Position numbers and translations under genes: made by a program. From CAYRPO01 sp964426305 (GTDB lineage: Bacteria > Patescibacteriota > Saccharimonadia > Saccharimonadales > CAIOMD01): a stretch of 36,211 nt of DNA. Under the pieces are notes generated by a model. The model saw only the letters and a program-made list of their open reading frames with translations. It made no database searches and was not told where the DNA came from. Below, piece after piece: positions 24,316-32,291 of the stretch. How positions within the stretch are numbered: position 1 is the first letter of the stretch; the number at the start of each line of letters is the position of its first letter. The stretch spans positions 1-36,211 of the forward strand of contig CAYRPO010000002.1 in assembly GCA_964426305.1 (NCBI GenBank). Reading direction: 5' to 3'.

Positions 24316-24482
24316 CTGAGTATTATTCCACAATAATTAAATTATGTAAATATTATTATAGAATAGTCATATTTGAAGTATTGTATATAATCTGCATCAC
24401 ACATTTTGACTGTAAATAAAGAAAAATAGTTCCAGTGCTGCTGCATGTTTTGTGACCCAGACTTATCATTTTTACCTACACT
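24316..24482. other. AT-rich leader region of the Gre-to-DUF84 operon
   Basis: About 165 bases of very AT-rich sequence. On the minus strand TATAAT (within TTCTATAATAA) and TATACAAT are possible -10 boxes for the operon, but neither has a good -35. No gene is seen. Confidence 0.4.
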
Positions 24483-24548
24483 AAAAAGGTCTCGTTCGGG
24501 GCCGTGCCAGTCAACGGGTGTTGACACGGTACGGCCCACGACGAGACC
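24483..24548 (-). terminator. Large terminator hairpin of the 51-aa gene
   Basis: GGTCTCGT (24488-24495) pairs with ACGAGACC (24541-24548); inside are GGGCCGT/ACGGCCC and GTCAAC-GGGT-GTTGAC, with a small symmetric TCG/ACG loop. On the minus strand TTTTT follows directly. This is a 61-base, nearly continuous helix. Confidence 0.85.
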
Positions 24549-24559
24549 TGTAGCGAGGG

Positions 24560-24715
24560 TTAATCAACGAATTCGGGCTCTACTTCGTTCCGCCATCTGC
24601 GAACGAACTCGCGCCATTTGCGCCTATCTCCTTCGCCCCACGCCCATTTGCGATACCAGCGTCCAGCATGCTTGTCCCTTTGCGGAGTTACCTGGGGACG
24701 ATTCTTACGTGACAT
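24560..24715 (-). CDS. Small basic protein of 51 residues, unknown
   Basis: An ATG-to-TAA frame encodes a Trp- and Arg-rich protein (it begins MSRKNRPQVTPQRDKHAGRW; the middle has WAWGEGDRRKWREF; it ends EVEPEFVD). It is supported by a good promoter 60 bases upstream, GAGAGG before the start and a very strong terminator 11 bases after the stop, the layout of a real monocistronic gene. Charge pattern: basic body with acidic tail, suggesting nucleic acid or ribosome binding, but this is a guess. No family is recognised. It is divergent from the four-helix membrane protein gene. Confidence 0.68.
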   Translation of the reverse strand: MSRKNRPQVTPQRDKHAGRWYRKWAWGEGDRRKWREFVRRWRNEVEPEFVD

Positions 24716-24775
24716 GGTCTTGTCATCCTCTCGTATGTCAGCTCAGCTGTCGCGAGCATCGCGTGTAGTACACAT

Positions 24776-24803
24776 AGTATATAACACCTGTAGGATATGG
24801 CAA
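24776..24803 (-). promoter_or_regulatory. Promoter of the 51-aa gene
   Basis: On the minus strand TTGCCA (24798-24803), a 16-base spacer, and TATACT (24776-24781). The transcript would have a leader of about 50 bases. Confidence 0.7.
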
Positions 24804-24830
24804 GACGGGCAAAAGTTGGCCTGCCGAAAA

Positions 24831-24859
24831 TTGACGAGATTATGAAAAAGTGATACGGT
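24831..24859 (+). promoter_or_regulatory. Promoter of the four-helix membrane protein gene
   Basis: TTGACG (24831-24836), a 17-base spacer, and TACGGT (24854-24859) preceded by TGA, an extended -10. It is back-to-back with the 51-aa gene promoter. Confidence 0.6.
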
Positions 24860-24899
24860 ATAAGACATTCGTTCCCTACGACAAAAGAGGTGAAAACGC

Positions 24900-25394
24900 A
24901 TGAACCTTGTGCTTGCAAAGGCCGTCGGAAAAGCAGCGCTCGTAAGCCCGCCTGTCAAGTGGGCATGTTCGTTGGCATTTGTGGTAACCATGCTCGATGT
25001 GCTCGCCGGCAGAGACATCCACGGCGTGGATGGCATGGCTGGGACATTTGCATACTACGTGCTACTGTACCTGCCGTTGACGTTCGTGCTGTCGGTCTGC
25101 CTATGGGCAGCGCAGTATATGTGTTCACGCAGAATCAGCATGCCGTGGCAGTCAAGAAACGGCAGTTACATACTGCTTGTTGGGCTTTTCTTGCCCCTCT
25201 TGCCGTGGACCATAGAAAGCATGTGGGCCTTTGGTCACTCCGAAGGTGTGCAACATTACCAAGAGCTGCTGATGTCAACATCGCACCCTGGAGCAATCCT
25301 TGTGGGGTACGCGGGCCATCCGACCATCATCTATGCCATGATGGTGCTGATGGCGTGCAGTATGACGTACGCCATGCGATCTATTGTGGACTAG
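24900..25394 (+). CDS. Membrane protein with about four TM helices, unknown
   Basis: This 164-residue protein has hydrophobic segments near residues 20-38 (WACSLAFVVTMLDVLAG), 46-72, 86-106 (SYILLVGLFLPLLPWTIESMW) and 130-158 (ILVGYAGHPTIIYAMMVLMA). Loops are short and hold several His, Trp and Glu residues (HSEGVQHYQEL), but no known motif. The start follows AGAGGTGA by about 8 bases. It has its own promoter and terminator. A longer overlapping frame from 24890 is rejected: it is Arg/Cys-rich, lacks a ribosome binding site and runs through the terminator. Confidence 0.75.
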   Translation: MNLVLAKAVGKAALVSPPVKWACSLAFVVTMLDVLAGRDIHGVDGMAGTFAYYVLLYLPLTFVLSVCLWAAQYMCSRRISMPWQSRNGSYILLVGLFLPLLPWTIESMWAFGHSEGVQHYQELLMSTSHPGAILVGYAGHPTIIYAMMVLMACSMTYAMRSIVD

Positions 25395-25401
25395 CGGGAC
25401 G

Positions 25402-25446
25402 AAAACACCCCCGGGCTCATGTGGCCCAGGGGTGTTTTTCTTTTTT
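25402..25446. terminator. Bidirectional terminator between membrane protein and helicase genes
   Basis: AAAACACCCC and GGGGTGTTTT pair around an inner CGGGC/GCCC match, followed by TTTTTCTTTTTT on the plus strand. The A-run gives a shorter U tract for the helicase on the minus strand. Confidence 0.85.
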
Positions 25447-25455
25447 GCTTAGGGT

Positions 25456-26667
25456 TTACTTTTCTATGAAGGTCAGCGCATAGCCGGTGCGTCCGGCACG
25501 GCCGGCACGGCCGATGCGATGCGTGTAATCTTCGTAGGTTTTTGGTGTCGCGTAGTTGATGACGTGTGTGATGTCGACAACGTCAATTCCGCGAGCGGCT
25601 ACATCGGTAGCTACCAGTACGTTGATCTCGCTGGCTTTGAAACGATTGAGGGCGCGCTGGCGCTGGCCCTGGCTCTTGCCGCCATGGATTGCATCTACCT
25701 TAAAACCGCGAGCTTCTAGCTCTTTGCTGAGTCGTTCGACGCTGCGCTGGGTGTCGTCAAAGATCACTGTCTTGACAACGTATTCACTGACGAGCGTGTC
25801 GTGCAGCTTTTCGATCTTGTCTTCGCGCCCGTTGTAGGTAACGATGTCTTGTTCGACATTGTCACTGGTATCGCTGGTTTTGACCGAGATGTTTACGGGG
25901 TTGCTGCTAAAACTGTCGATAAGTGTTCGGACGCTACGGTCCATAGTTGCCGAAAAGAAGAACGACTGTCGTTCGGGTTGCATCTGGCCCAAAATGTGCC
26001 GCATGTCATGGATGAAGCCCATGTCAAGCATGCGGTCAACTTCGTCTAGGACAACGGTATTAAAGCCACCGAGGTCTAGGCTGCCGCGCTCCATGTGGTC
26101 CTTGATACGGCCGGGGGTGCCAATGATGACACGAGGCCGGTCGCGCAAATCGCGGAGCTGTGGTCCCATGGCGGTGCCGCCAATAAGCAGAGTACCCCAT
26201 AGGCCGCTTCCCTTGCCGATCCACTTGAATTCGTCAAGAATCTGCTGGGCAAGCTCACGTGTTGGTGCCATAATTAGCGCCTTGGCACGTGGGTCGTTCA
26301 TAAGTCGGTCGAGCACGGGAATCGCGAAGGCTACTGTTTTACCAGTGCCGGTGTTAGCAATGCCAACTATGTCGCTGCCTGTCAGCCCAACAGGAATGGA
26401 CTGGTCTTGAATTGGTGATGGGTTGGTGTAGCCTTTGGTTTGAATATTTTGCTTTAGTATGTCATGCATAGCAAAGTCGGCAAACGTATGCATCGGTGCA
26501 TATTCTTCGGTTGCGACTGGCTTTGCAGGTTTTACGAAACGTGAAGGATGAATATTGTCCTTCTTCATTTTGTTGCCACCGCCACTGCGACCGCTGTTAC
26601 CGCCACCGAAGCGACGACGAGTGCTTGAACCGCCAAACGAGCGGCGATGAGTAGATGTATACGGCAT
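25456..26667 (-). CDS. DEAD-box-family RNA helicase (DEVD variant)
   Basis: This 403-residue two-domain superfamily 2 helicase has a basic Gly/Arg/Ser N-terminal tail of about 35 residues (RRSFGGSSTRRRFGGGN), the Q motif region KGYTNPSPIQDQSIP, motif I ANTGTGKT, PTRELAQQ, motif II VLDEVDRML (DEVD, not DEAD), SAT, and ATDVAARGIDV and HRIGRAGRAGRTG in the second domain. It ends right after motif VI, with no C-terminal extension. It unwinds short RNA duplexes in ribosome assembly or mRNA turnover. Start 26667 follows AGAGGA by 9 bases. A long leader suggests regulation, as in cold-shock helicases. Confidence 0.93.
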   Translation of the reverse strand: MPYTSTHRRSFGGSSTRRRFGGGNSGRSGGGNKMKKDNIHPSRFVKPAKPVATEEYAPMHTFADFAMHDILKQNIQTKGYTNPSPIQDQSIPVGLTGSDIVGIANTGTGKTVAFAIPVLDRLMNDPRAKALIMAPTRELAQQILDEFKWIGKGSGLWGTLLIGGTAMGPQLRDLRDRPRVIIGTPGRIKDHMERGSLDLGGFNTVVLDEVDRMLDMGFIHDMRHILGQMQPERQSFFFSATMDRSVRTLIDSFSSNPVNISVKTSDTSDNVEQDIVTYNGREDKIEKLHDTLVSEYVVKTVIFDDTQRSVERLSKELEARGFKVDAIHGGKSQGQRQRALNRFKASEINVLVATDVAARGIDVVDITHVINYATPKTYEDYTHRIGRAGRAGRTGYALTFIEK

Positions 26668-26777
26668 AAAAAAGAATCCTCTTTCTAGTGTTTTTAGGTT
26701 AGTACCGATTGCCAAAAATGAAAATCGGATACCTCGCCTACACTAAAAAACCCGGATTCATTTCTTTCAATGCAATT

Positions 26778-26806
26778 ATCTTAGCATAAAAACTTTTAAA
26801 ATGCAA
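26778..26806 (-). promoter_or_regulatory. Promoter of the helicase gene with a leader of about 100 bases
   Basis: On the minus strand TTGCAT (26801-26806), a 17-base spacer, and TAAGAT (26778-26783) preceded by TGC. The leader contains a CCGATT/AATCGG hairpin (26712-26735) and a T6 run, unlike the 0-15-base leaders common elsewhere in the window. Confidence 0.7.
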
Positions 26807-26865
26807 CCAACTCGTACTCATCCAAGACCTTTACAAAAACAAAAGCATTTACAGGGGTGATTTTG

Positions 26866-26894
26866 TTGACAGTGTACTAAAATGCTCGCATACT
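26866..26894 (+). promoter_or_regulatory. Promoter of the PH-like membrane protein gene
   Basis: Perfect TTGACA (26866-26871), a 17-base spacer and CATACT (26889-26894). The leader is about 50 bases. Confidence 0.7.
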
Positions 26895-26953
26895 ATATGC
26901 ACGTTCATGGCGTTCGCCACTGAATAGCCCCTACGAGTTTCCTGGGAGTCCAC

Positions 26954-27628
26954 ATGTCTAACTCAGACAACGAAACACAACCGCTGCCTGTCGAAGACGA
27001 AGAAGATGTGACTGTATCGTCAGACGATACACAAGACATTCCTGTCGTGCGTATGGGTGCGGCTGACGAGTACTTTCGGCCACAAGCAGTAGAGCCGCCA
27101 GATTTTGTCGTGAAGGCACTCGACAAGCAACAGGGCATGGTGTACCTGTTCTCGGAACAGAGAAGTAAGTGGGTACTGGTGTCGCCGATCTGTGTCATGG
27201 TCTTGGCTGTGGTCGGGTCTTGCTGGTTCTATGCAAACGGCAACCCAACAGGCGCCCTTGTGTACATCCCGCTACTTCTCGTAGCCCTTGCCGGCTACGA
27301 CCTGTTCAGTCAGTGGTTCCGGTGGCGCTACACGTGGTTCCTGTTCACATACAACACCGAATCGCGCAAATTGCATCTGCGCAAGGCCAGAAGCGTTCCG
27401 ACACTTTTGCGCTTCATCTTTGGTGACGACGAGATCAATGCAGCTGAATACAAAGACCTAAAGGTGAATACCTTTAGGGGTGGCGTCATCGATGGCCTTT
27501 TTGATCTAGTGAGCTATAAGTCGGACACCGCTGCGCAGCGGACAGACGAATGGCTCAAGGACATGCAGCACTTGCGCAATGGCAAGTACTTCAGAAAGCT
27601 CATGACGTGGGCCGGCCAGCAGGCATAA
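26954..27628 (+). CDS. Membrane protein with acidic N terminus and PH-like domain
   Basis: This 224-residue protein has an acidic disordered N terminus (VEDEEDVTVSSDDTQDIP), two adjacent TM helices at about 74-94 and 98-117 (VSPICVMVLAVVGSCWFYA and ALVYIPLLLVALAGY), and a cytoplasmic C-terminal domain whose strand pattern (WFLFTYNTESRKLHLRKARS, then GGVIDGLFDLVSYKS) resembles bacterial PH domains of the YdbT/bPH2 type. GGGAG precedes the ATG by 5 bases. It lies next to the secretion operon, convergent with it, and has the same codon style, so a secretion-related role is possible. Confidence 0.7.
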   Translation: MSNSDNETQPLPVEDEEDVTVSSDDTQDIPVVRMGAADEYFRPQAVEPPDFVVKALDKQQGMVYLFSEQRSKWVLVSPICVMVLAVVGSCWFYANGNPTGALVYIPLLLVALAGYDLFSQWFRWRYTWFLFTYNTESRKLHLRKARSVPTLLRFIFGDDEINAAEYKDLKVNTFRGGVIDGLFDLVSYKSDTAAQRTDEWLKDMQHLRNGKYFRKLMTWAGQQA

Positions 27629-27634
27629 TAAATT

Positions 27635-27686
27635 GGTGGGGCCAGGCGAAGTATATACTTTGCCTGGCCCCACCCAGTACTTTTTT
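27635..27686 (+). terminator. Terminator-like 20-bp palindrome
   Basis: The arms at 27635-27654 and 27655-27674 pair with one G-U and almost no loop (the centre is TATATA); TTTTTT follows at 27681-27686. It ends the PH-like gene. Confidence 0.75.
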
Positions 27687-27790
27687 GAACGACCAGAGCA
27701 TGGTAACTACGTTACGTGTTGTGGTTGTATCGCAAAGGTAATGCATGTTAGCAATCCTAAACACTGAAACTTTTCAGTACTTGGGGTTGC

Positions 27791-27893
27791 CCGGACCTAC
27801 TCGATTTTTCAGACGAGTAGGTCCGGTATCGACGTTTCGTAGTCGATTCCGCCCGCATGGCATGCGGGCGACGTGTGTTGCTATGCGGCAACA
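27791..27893. repeat. Four consecutive hairpins between convergent genes
   Basis: Four inverted repeats follow one another: CCGGACCTACTCG with its complement (27791-27826, perfect 13-bp stem), TCGAC/GTCGA (27830-27847), CGCCCGCA/TGCGGGCG (27851-27871), and GTGTTGC/GCAACAC (27873-27892). The last overlaps the end of the VirB4-like gene. None has a U tract on its 3' side. Confidence 0.7.
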
Positions 27894-29353
27894 CCAACCT
27901 GAACTGAGCCAAGCTCTCGCAGCCGGGCTTGGATGTGTGGCAAGGTACTTACTGCAACACGGTCGGTGGCGACTTCATTTGCTGCATTGGTCTGTACCAA
28001 CGGTATTTCACTTGGCAACAGCACGTGCCTGACCCACATCATTTTCTGGCCAGGCACCAAGACCCCCCACTCTCCCACGCCGAGCTGGGTGGTGTACCAA
28101 GCATCGGCGTCGGAAGCGCCGCGCCGCGTGATTGCGTGCAGCGTGCTATCGTCTTGCTCCTGCCTGCCATATAAGCGCATACCAATGCTTCGACTCAGGC
28201 TCTGGCCAAGACCTCGCAACTCGCTGTCTTCGGCACCGACCATGGTGAAGTCGGCTTCGTTGTGCGAGACCATAATTTCGGTCCCGGGGTAGCTTCGCTG
28301 CTTGCGCAGCTTGGTATCACGAGCACGGGCATGCGCGAGGTCCTTGATTGCACTGTGCACCTCGTCGCTGGCTGTAACATTGGGGCTAAGCCTCATGTCC
28401 CATCGTTCCAACGCTGCAGCATCCCAGCGTGCGAGCTGTGCTTCAAGGATTGCGCCTGGCTTGCCTGTCACCCCCGTCCAGTCTAGATTGACCATGGGGA
28501 GCGACAAGAGGTCGTACAGGCTTCTGTTGCCGCCAAAAAGCTTACCGTAGTCCGCACGCAGTAGCTGTCCTATGATGGCGCTAAAACTGCCAGCTCCCTC
28601 CCGGAACTTTTGCTCGTCGATATTGTGCGGACGAGCAATTGCCAAGCGTAGCTGGTCAGCCAGCAGTTCATTCTCGGCACACTCTTGCGTGTATCGATGT
28701 AGTACCTCGCTGTTGCTTGCCTCGTAGTACCGATCCAAATCGGTCATGTCCAGGCCGCGTGCCTTAACTTCTAGAACCTCTGGCGAGGCAATGTCGGCAA
28801 GGTCTTTCAGCATGGTGTACACGGCAACCTGTGCTGCAAGCGTCTGATACGTGTCTAGACGTTTGCCGGTAATTGTCGTGGCGACGCCGATTGCCGTCTC
28901 TAGAATGTCCCACTCTGTCATGCCCATGAGCGGGTCAAACAAGTTGATCGAACCTTGCTCGATCAACTTGACCGTGTCGGCAAGCAGAAAGTCGGCAACA
29001 TCGGCATTCTCGCCGCGTCCCTTATTGGGCTTGCGGTCGTGCATGCGCGCTGTGGCCTCTCGGGGCAGGCCCGTCACAGGATCTGGCCCGCTTTGCAGTG
29101 CTAAAAGTCGCAAGACGAGCGACTTTACCAGTGCGGACTTACCATGTCCAATTTGGCCAAGAATCAGAAGCGTGCAGACATTGATGATGTCAAGCTTCTT
29201 GAGCAGCTGTGGGTCGATGAACACGACTTGACCTGTGCGCATCTCGAAGCCAAAGAACGCGCCAGAATCTAGCCAGCGTGGTGTTGTGCACCATGGCTGC
29301 ATCTTTGCCATTACACTGGCATCGCCCTTGAAAAACTTTCTGCTACTTCCCAT
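27881..29353 (-). CDS. VirB4-like type IV secretion ATPase (C-terminal ATPase half)
   Basis: This 490-residue P-loop ATPase has Walker A LILGQIGHGKSAL (64-76), a FDPLMG block typical of VirB4 after the core strand, VNLDWTG, and TASDEVHSAI with the acidic pair D330/E331 as Walker B. It lacks the N-terminal VirB4 domain, which appears to be supplied by the SCO6880-like gene upstream, so the classical VirB4 is split in two. It would power pilus assembly or substrate transfer at the inner face of the membrane. AAGGGGA lies 7 bases before the ATG. It is the last gene of the operon. Confidence 0.8.
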   Translation of the reverse strand: MGSSRKFFKGDASVMAKMQPWCTTPRWLDSGAFFGFEMRTGQVVFIDPQLLKKLDIINVCTLLILGQIGHGKSALVKSLVLRLLALQSGPDPVTGLPREATARMHDRKPNKGRGENADVADFLLADTVKLIEQGSINLFDPLMGMTEWDILETAIGVATTITGKRLDTYQTLAAQVAVYTMLKDLADIASPEVLEVKARGLDMTDLDRYYEASNSEVLHRYTQECAENELLADQLRLAIARPHNIDEQKFREGAGSFSAIIGQLLRADYGKLFGGNRSLYDLLSLPMVNLDWTGVTGKPGAILEAQLARWDAAALERWDMRLSPNVTASDEVHSAIKDLAHARARDTKLRKQRSYPGTEIMVSHNEADFTMVGAEDSELRGLGQSLSRSIGMRLYGRQEQDDSTLHAITRRGASDADAWYTTQLGVGEWGVLVPGQKMMWVRHVLLPSEIPLVQTNAANEVATDRVAVSTLPHIQARLRELGSVQVGVAA

Positions 29354-29435
29354 GACACATCCCCTTCGGGTGGATTGTGGGCGAACGTTTCATAACTTTG
29401 GTTGTTAAGGGATTCGGAGGTGATGTTTCGCGCAC

Positions 29436-29522
29436 CTCAACAACGCGTCAAACACATGTAACATGTTGTTGAGATGTGAGATCCCCAGAGGAGGTGCGGC
29501 TTTCGCTGCGCCTCCTCTGGGG
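29436..29522 (-). other. Two intercistronic hairpins between the VirB4-like halves
   Basis: CTCAACAAC/GTTGTTGAG (29436-29444 and 29465-29473) and an 18-bp helix, CCCCAGAGGAGG with its complement plus a wobble-paired upper stem and TTTC loop (29483-29522). No U tract, so RNA processing or stability is more likely than termination. Confidence 0.75.
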
Positions 29523-29545
29523 TAGTACCTCACAAACAATCACAA

Positions 29546-31123
29546 CTACAGCAGACCTATGCAGGTTGTTGCTGTCAGCATGGCGCGGAATTGCCTTGAT
29601 CGTCCAGTGACGACCGTAGCTAGTGCGCCAACGCTTTTTGCAACACCCAGCAGTCTTGCCAGATCTGCTTCCAGCTCTTCAGGATCGTCACTTGCCGCAC
29701 TCAGATACACGTCGAAGTACTCGGTGTGCCCCTTTGCTGCAAGTTCCTCTTGGCGTGCGTCGAGCGATTCGCGTCGATTTCGGGTCTTGGGTCCGAATTC
29801 GAATCCAAGCGAGTCAAGGACACTGTCAAAGATACTTGCGAACCAGCTGGTTCGCAAGTACTCGGCATTGCCGGTTGTTGACTCGCCGATCACACTGACG
29901 CTCGGCCACCTGACGCCCGAGTCCGAGAACAGGGCTGGCATGAGATTTGGCACGATGTCTCGAGGTAACTGTGTTAGTCGCACGGTTACGTGCCCTGTTT
30001 GGTCGGTGACACATGAGCTGTTGTCAGTGTAGATCCCGAACTGTGGGTGGTACAGCGGTGCCATACCTTCCGCCTCAGAGGCGATGTGCTGGTCGCGTTC
30101 CTCGCGGTACGCTTCGAGTCCGGCAACATCCCACGCTGCGCGCAGGTAATCCTCGCACTCTAGTTGATCCAAGATGTGAGGATTATGGACAGTTGCCCGC
30201 TTTAGCGCATCGCAGACATCGAGTGCCATGTCGACAATCGTTGTCCGAAGTGCTTCTCGGGGCGTGACCTCTGCCTTGCCTTTTGCCGCAGAACGCAGCA
30301 AGGGTGGACGCTGAATGGTTATGACAGCGACCATATCCACGTCGCAGCCTTCGATATTCGCTAGTGCGATTGACTCGGCTACGATTGCGCCAAGGCGTGC
30401 TCGACGAACATCTTCTTTCGAGACAAGACCCTGTTCGTACAGCTCTTCGAGCGTCTGCCCTGTCTTTGCCATGGGGACTAGAGCGGCAGGCACAAGAATG
30501 TCGGGATACGCATTCTGGTCATACGCAACTCGGATCTCCGAGGTGCTGTATGGTCGTCTACGATACCCAAAACTTACCTCGGCGGTCAGGCCGGAGTAGT
30601 TCGCAATCCGTCGTATGACACTCGCGATGACCTCTTGAGCATCGTGCATGCCCATGAGCGACATGCCAGCAATGTCGCTACCACTACTGGCAATGACGAT
30701 CGAGTCCGTGCCAGTGACGGTGTTATAGATGAGCCCAATGTCGTGCAATTTGTCGACACGAAGGGGCATTGGCACATGTCTGCGCAGTATGTCTTGACGC
30801 GGTTTCTTGCTCGGCTGCCCTGCCTCGTCAGTAGCCTTGGTCCAGTCCTCCCAAAGAGTGTCCTTCAGGTAGAGTCGAATCCACAGGCTGTAGACATACT
30901 CGCCAATGGCGTAATACCGTCTGCTCCAAAGCAGCGGCCACCACAGCCATAGTCCAATGGCAATGCCCGGAAACAAAAATGCGAATCCAAAGCGAGTCCA
31001 ACCGATCAGGTTGATCGATATGAGGACTAGTGCCATGCGGCCATCGGCGCGGTGATTGAGTTTGAACAAGTCGTAGGAGAGCCGTGTTGGCGCTTCTACG
31101 TAGGGGACAGTCTGTCCTTCCAT
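29546..31123 (-). CDS. SCO6880-like / VirB4 N-terminal-type secretion protein
   Basis: This 525-residue protein has two TM helices near residues 28-68 (LVLISINLIGW and LFPGIAIGLWLWWPLLW), then a soluble domain. It resembles the SCO6880 family of actinobacterial conjugation clusters, with PTRLSYDLFKLNHRADGRM near the N terminus; no Walker A is present. Position directly before the ATPase, and size, suggest the membrane and N-terminal half of a divided VirB4. AGGAGG lies 12 bases upstream of the ATG, inside the end of the previous gene. The family assignment is from memory of the pattern, not a search. Confidence 0.65.
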   Translation of the reverse strand: MEGQTVPYVEAPTRLSYDLFKLNHRADGRMALVLISINLIGWTRFGFAFLFPGIAIGLWLWWPLLWSRRYYAIGEYVYSLWIRLYLKDTLWEDWTKATDEAGQPSKKPRQDILRRHVPMPLRVDKLHDIGLIYNTVTGTDSIVIASSGSDIAGMSLMGMHDAQEVIASVIRRIANYSGLTAEVSFGYRRRPYSTSEIRVAYDQNAYPDILVPAALVPMAKTGQTLEELYEQGLVSKEDVRRARLGAIVAESIALANIEGCDVDMVAVITIQRPPLLRSAAKGKAEVTPREALRTTIVDMALDVCDALKRATVHNPHILDQLECEDYLRAAWDVAGLEAYREERDQHIASEAEGMAPLYHPQFGIYTDNSSCVTDQTGHVTVRLTQLPRDIVPNLMPALFSDSGVRWPSVSVIGESTTGNAEYLRTSWFASIFDSVLDSLGFEFGPKTRNRRESLDARQEELAAKGHTEYFDVYLSAASDDPEELEADLARLLGVAKSVGALATVVTGRSRQFRAMLTATTCIGLL

Positions 31124-31131
31124 AGGTGCAC

Positions 31132-32217
31132 CTACCCTCCTGGTTTCTTGAATTTGCCGCCAAACCTTGAGGCAGCAGTTGCGCCCACTACCGCAACCTT
31201 TGCGACGGGGTGTGTGCTCGACGCAACCTTCATGGCTGCCATGGTAGCTCCGGCGGCTGCGACCTTCGTCCCAGCCTTAACAGATGCCTTGGCAACTTCC
31301 TTGGTCGCTTCCCTGCCGACCTCGTGTGCTGCCGCTTTACGGAAGCCACGGGCATGATTGGCATTTGTGTGCTGCTGTATGTCGACCTTATTCTTAATTG
31401 TCGACACGACTTTACCGGTCACCAGTGCGGCTACGGTGCCTTCAACCCACTTTACGCCGGAGTAGGCAACCGCAAACAGCACGAACTGCGAGATGATCGC
31501 AGCGACGTACGACATGATCGTGAATACATAGGACACGAAAAACGTACGTCCAAGCGGCATGGTGTAGATCGCGACTTGGCCCATCTCTAGGAAGAAGACA
31601 GCAAAGGGTCGACCGAACATGGTTGCGACAATGCCAAGGCTCAGAATGGCGTTTGAGAACGCCTTGCTGCGCTTGCCAAAAGCACTGATGCTGTAGGCAA
31701 GCGGACCCCAGAACCGAAACACGACGATCAGGATCTGGTAAGAGGAGATCAGCGCTGTCAGCGTTACTCCCCAGAACAAGGCAACAACCAGCCCTGTAAT
31801 CGAACCAGTTAAGCTTTGAACACCAGCGATGCCTGGCACTACTGGTGCGTCGGCCGGAGGATCATAGAAATCCATTGCTGCCGCGAAGTCATTACCAAAA
31901 GCGACCATCTCGTCTACGAGTTTGTCGAAGACTGGGATGAAAACCACGCACACGACAAAGACAAGGAATGCCTTGCCGACGCGGTCAAACTTGCGGAATG
32001 TCAGAGCCGACAAGACAACGACAAGCAGCAAGACAGTCTGGGCGTACCAAATTGCAGTGGTGTGCGCCATGCTGTACAGGTCACTCAGGTCGCCCGATGC
32101 GGTCGGTGGGTTGATGATGATCTGTTCGAACAGATCAGTCATCTTGGTGTACAGGTCGAGGAGATCGTCCTTGATTCCACCGAGTGGGTCAAGCGGGTTG
32201 AAGAACGAGGGAACCAT
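31132..32217 (-). CDS. VirB6/TrbL-like polytopic secretion channel protein
   Basis: This 361-residue protein has about six TM helices: roughly 53-73, 80-100, 138-165, 168-190 (helix with FRFWGPLAYSISAFGKRS), 194-215 and 225-255. The C-terminal 90 residues are a soluble Ala/Lys-rich tail (KAAAHEVGREATKEVAKASVK, AAAGATMAAMKVA). VirB6 family members form the inner-membrane channel of type IV secretion. Start follows GGGAGG by 5 bases. A perfect hairpin separates it from the pilin gene upstream. Topology and context support the call; sequence similarity is weak by nature in this family. Confidence 0.72.
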   Translation of the reverse strand: MVPSFFNPLDPLGGIKDDLLDLYTKMTDLFEQIIINPPTASGDLSDLYSMAHTTAIWYAQTVLLLVVVLSALTFRKFDRVGKAFLVFVVCVVFIPVFDKLVDEMVAFGNDFAAAMDFYDPPADAPVVPGIAGVQSLTGSITGLVVALFWGVTLTALISSYQILIVVFRFWGPLAYSISAFGKRSKAFSNAILSLGIVATMFGRPFAVFFLEMGQVAIYTMPLGRTFFVSYVFTIMSYVAAIISQFVLFAVAYSGVKWVEGTVAALVTGKVVSTIKNKVDIQQHTNANHARGFRKAAAHEVGREATKEVAKASVKAGTKVAAAGATMAAMKVASSTHPVAKVAVVGATAASRFGGKFKKPGG

Positions 32218-32245
32218 GGGAACCTCCCTAAGAAGGATTGTTTGT

Positions 32246-32282
32246 AGCCCCCGTTAACTGGTGTTGGTTAACGGGGGCTACG
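32246..32282 (-). other. Intercistronic hairpin behind the pilin gene
   Basis: GTAGCCCCCGTTAAC pairs perfectly with GTTAACGGGGGCTAC (15 bp, 7-base loop). It has no U tract. It would protect the pilin mRNA 3' end and let it accumulate above the rest of the operon. Confidence 0.8.
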
Positions 32283-32291
32283 TGGTTGTGC

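Noticed and set aside
24890..25483. 197-codon plus-strand frame overlapping the four-helix membrane protein
   Set aside because: It has no ribosome binding site, an Arg/Cys-rich composition typical of shadow frames, and runs through the terminator at 25402-25446.
13495..26750. Shared motif TACACTAAAAA at about 13495, 24477 and 26741
   Set aside because: A few repeats of an 11-mer containing an A-run are expected by chance in 36 kb, and the contexts differ (terminator, terminator, leader).
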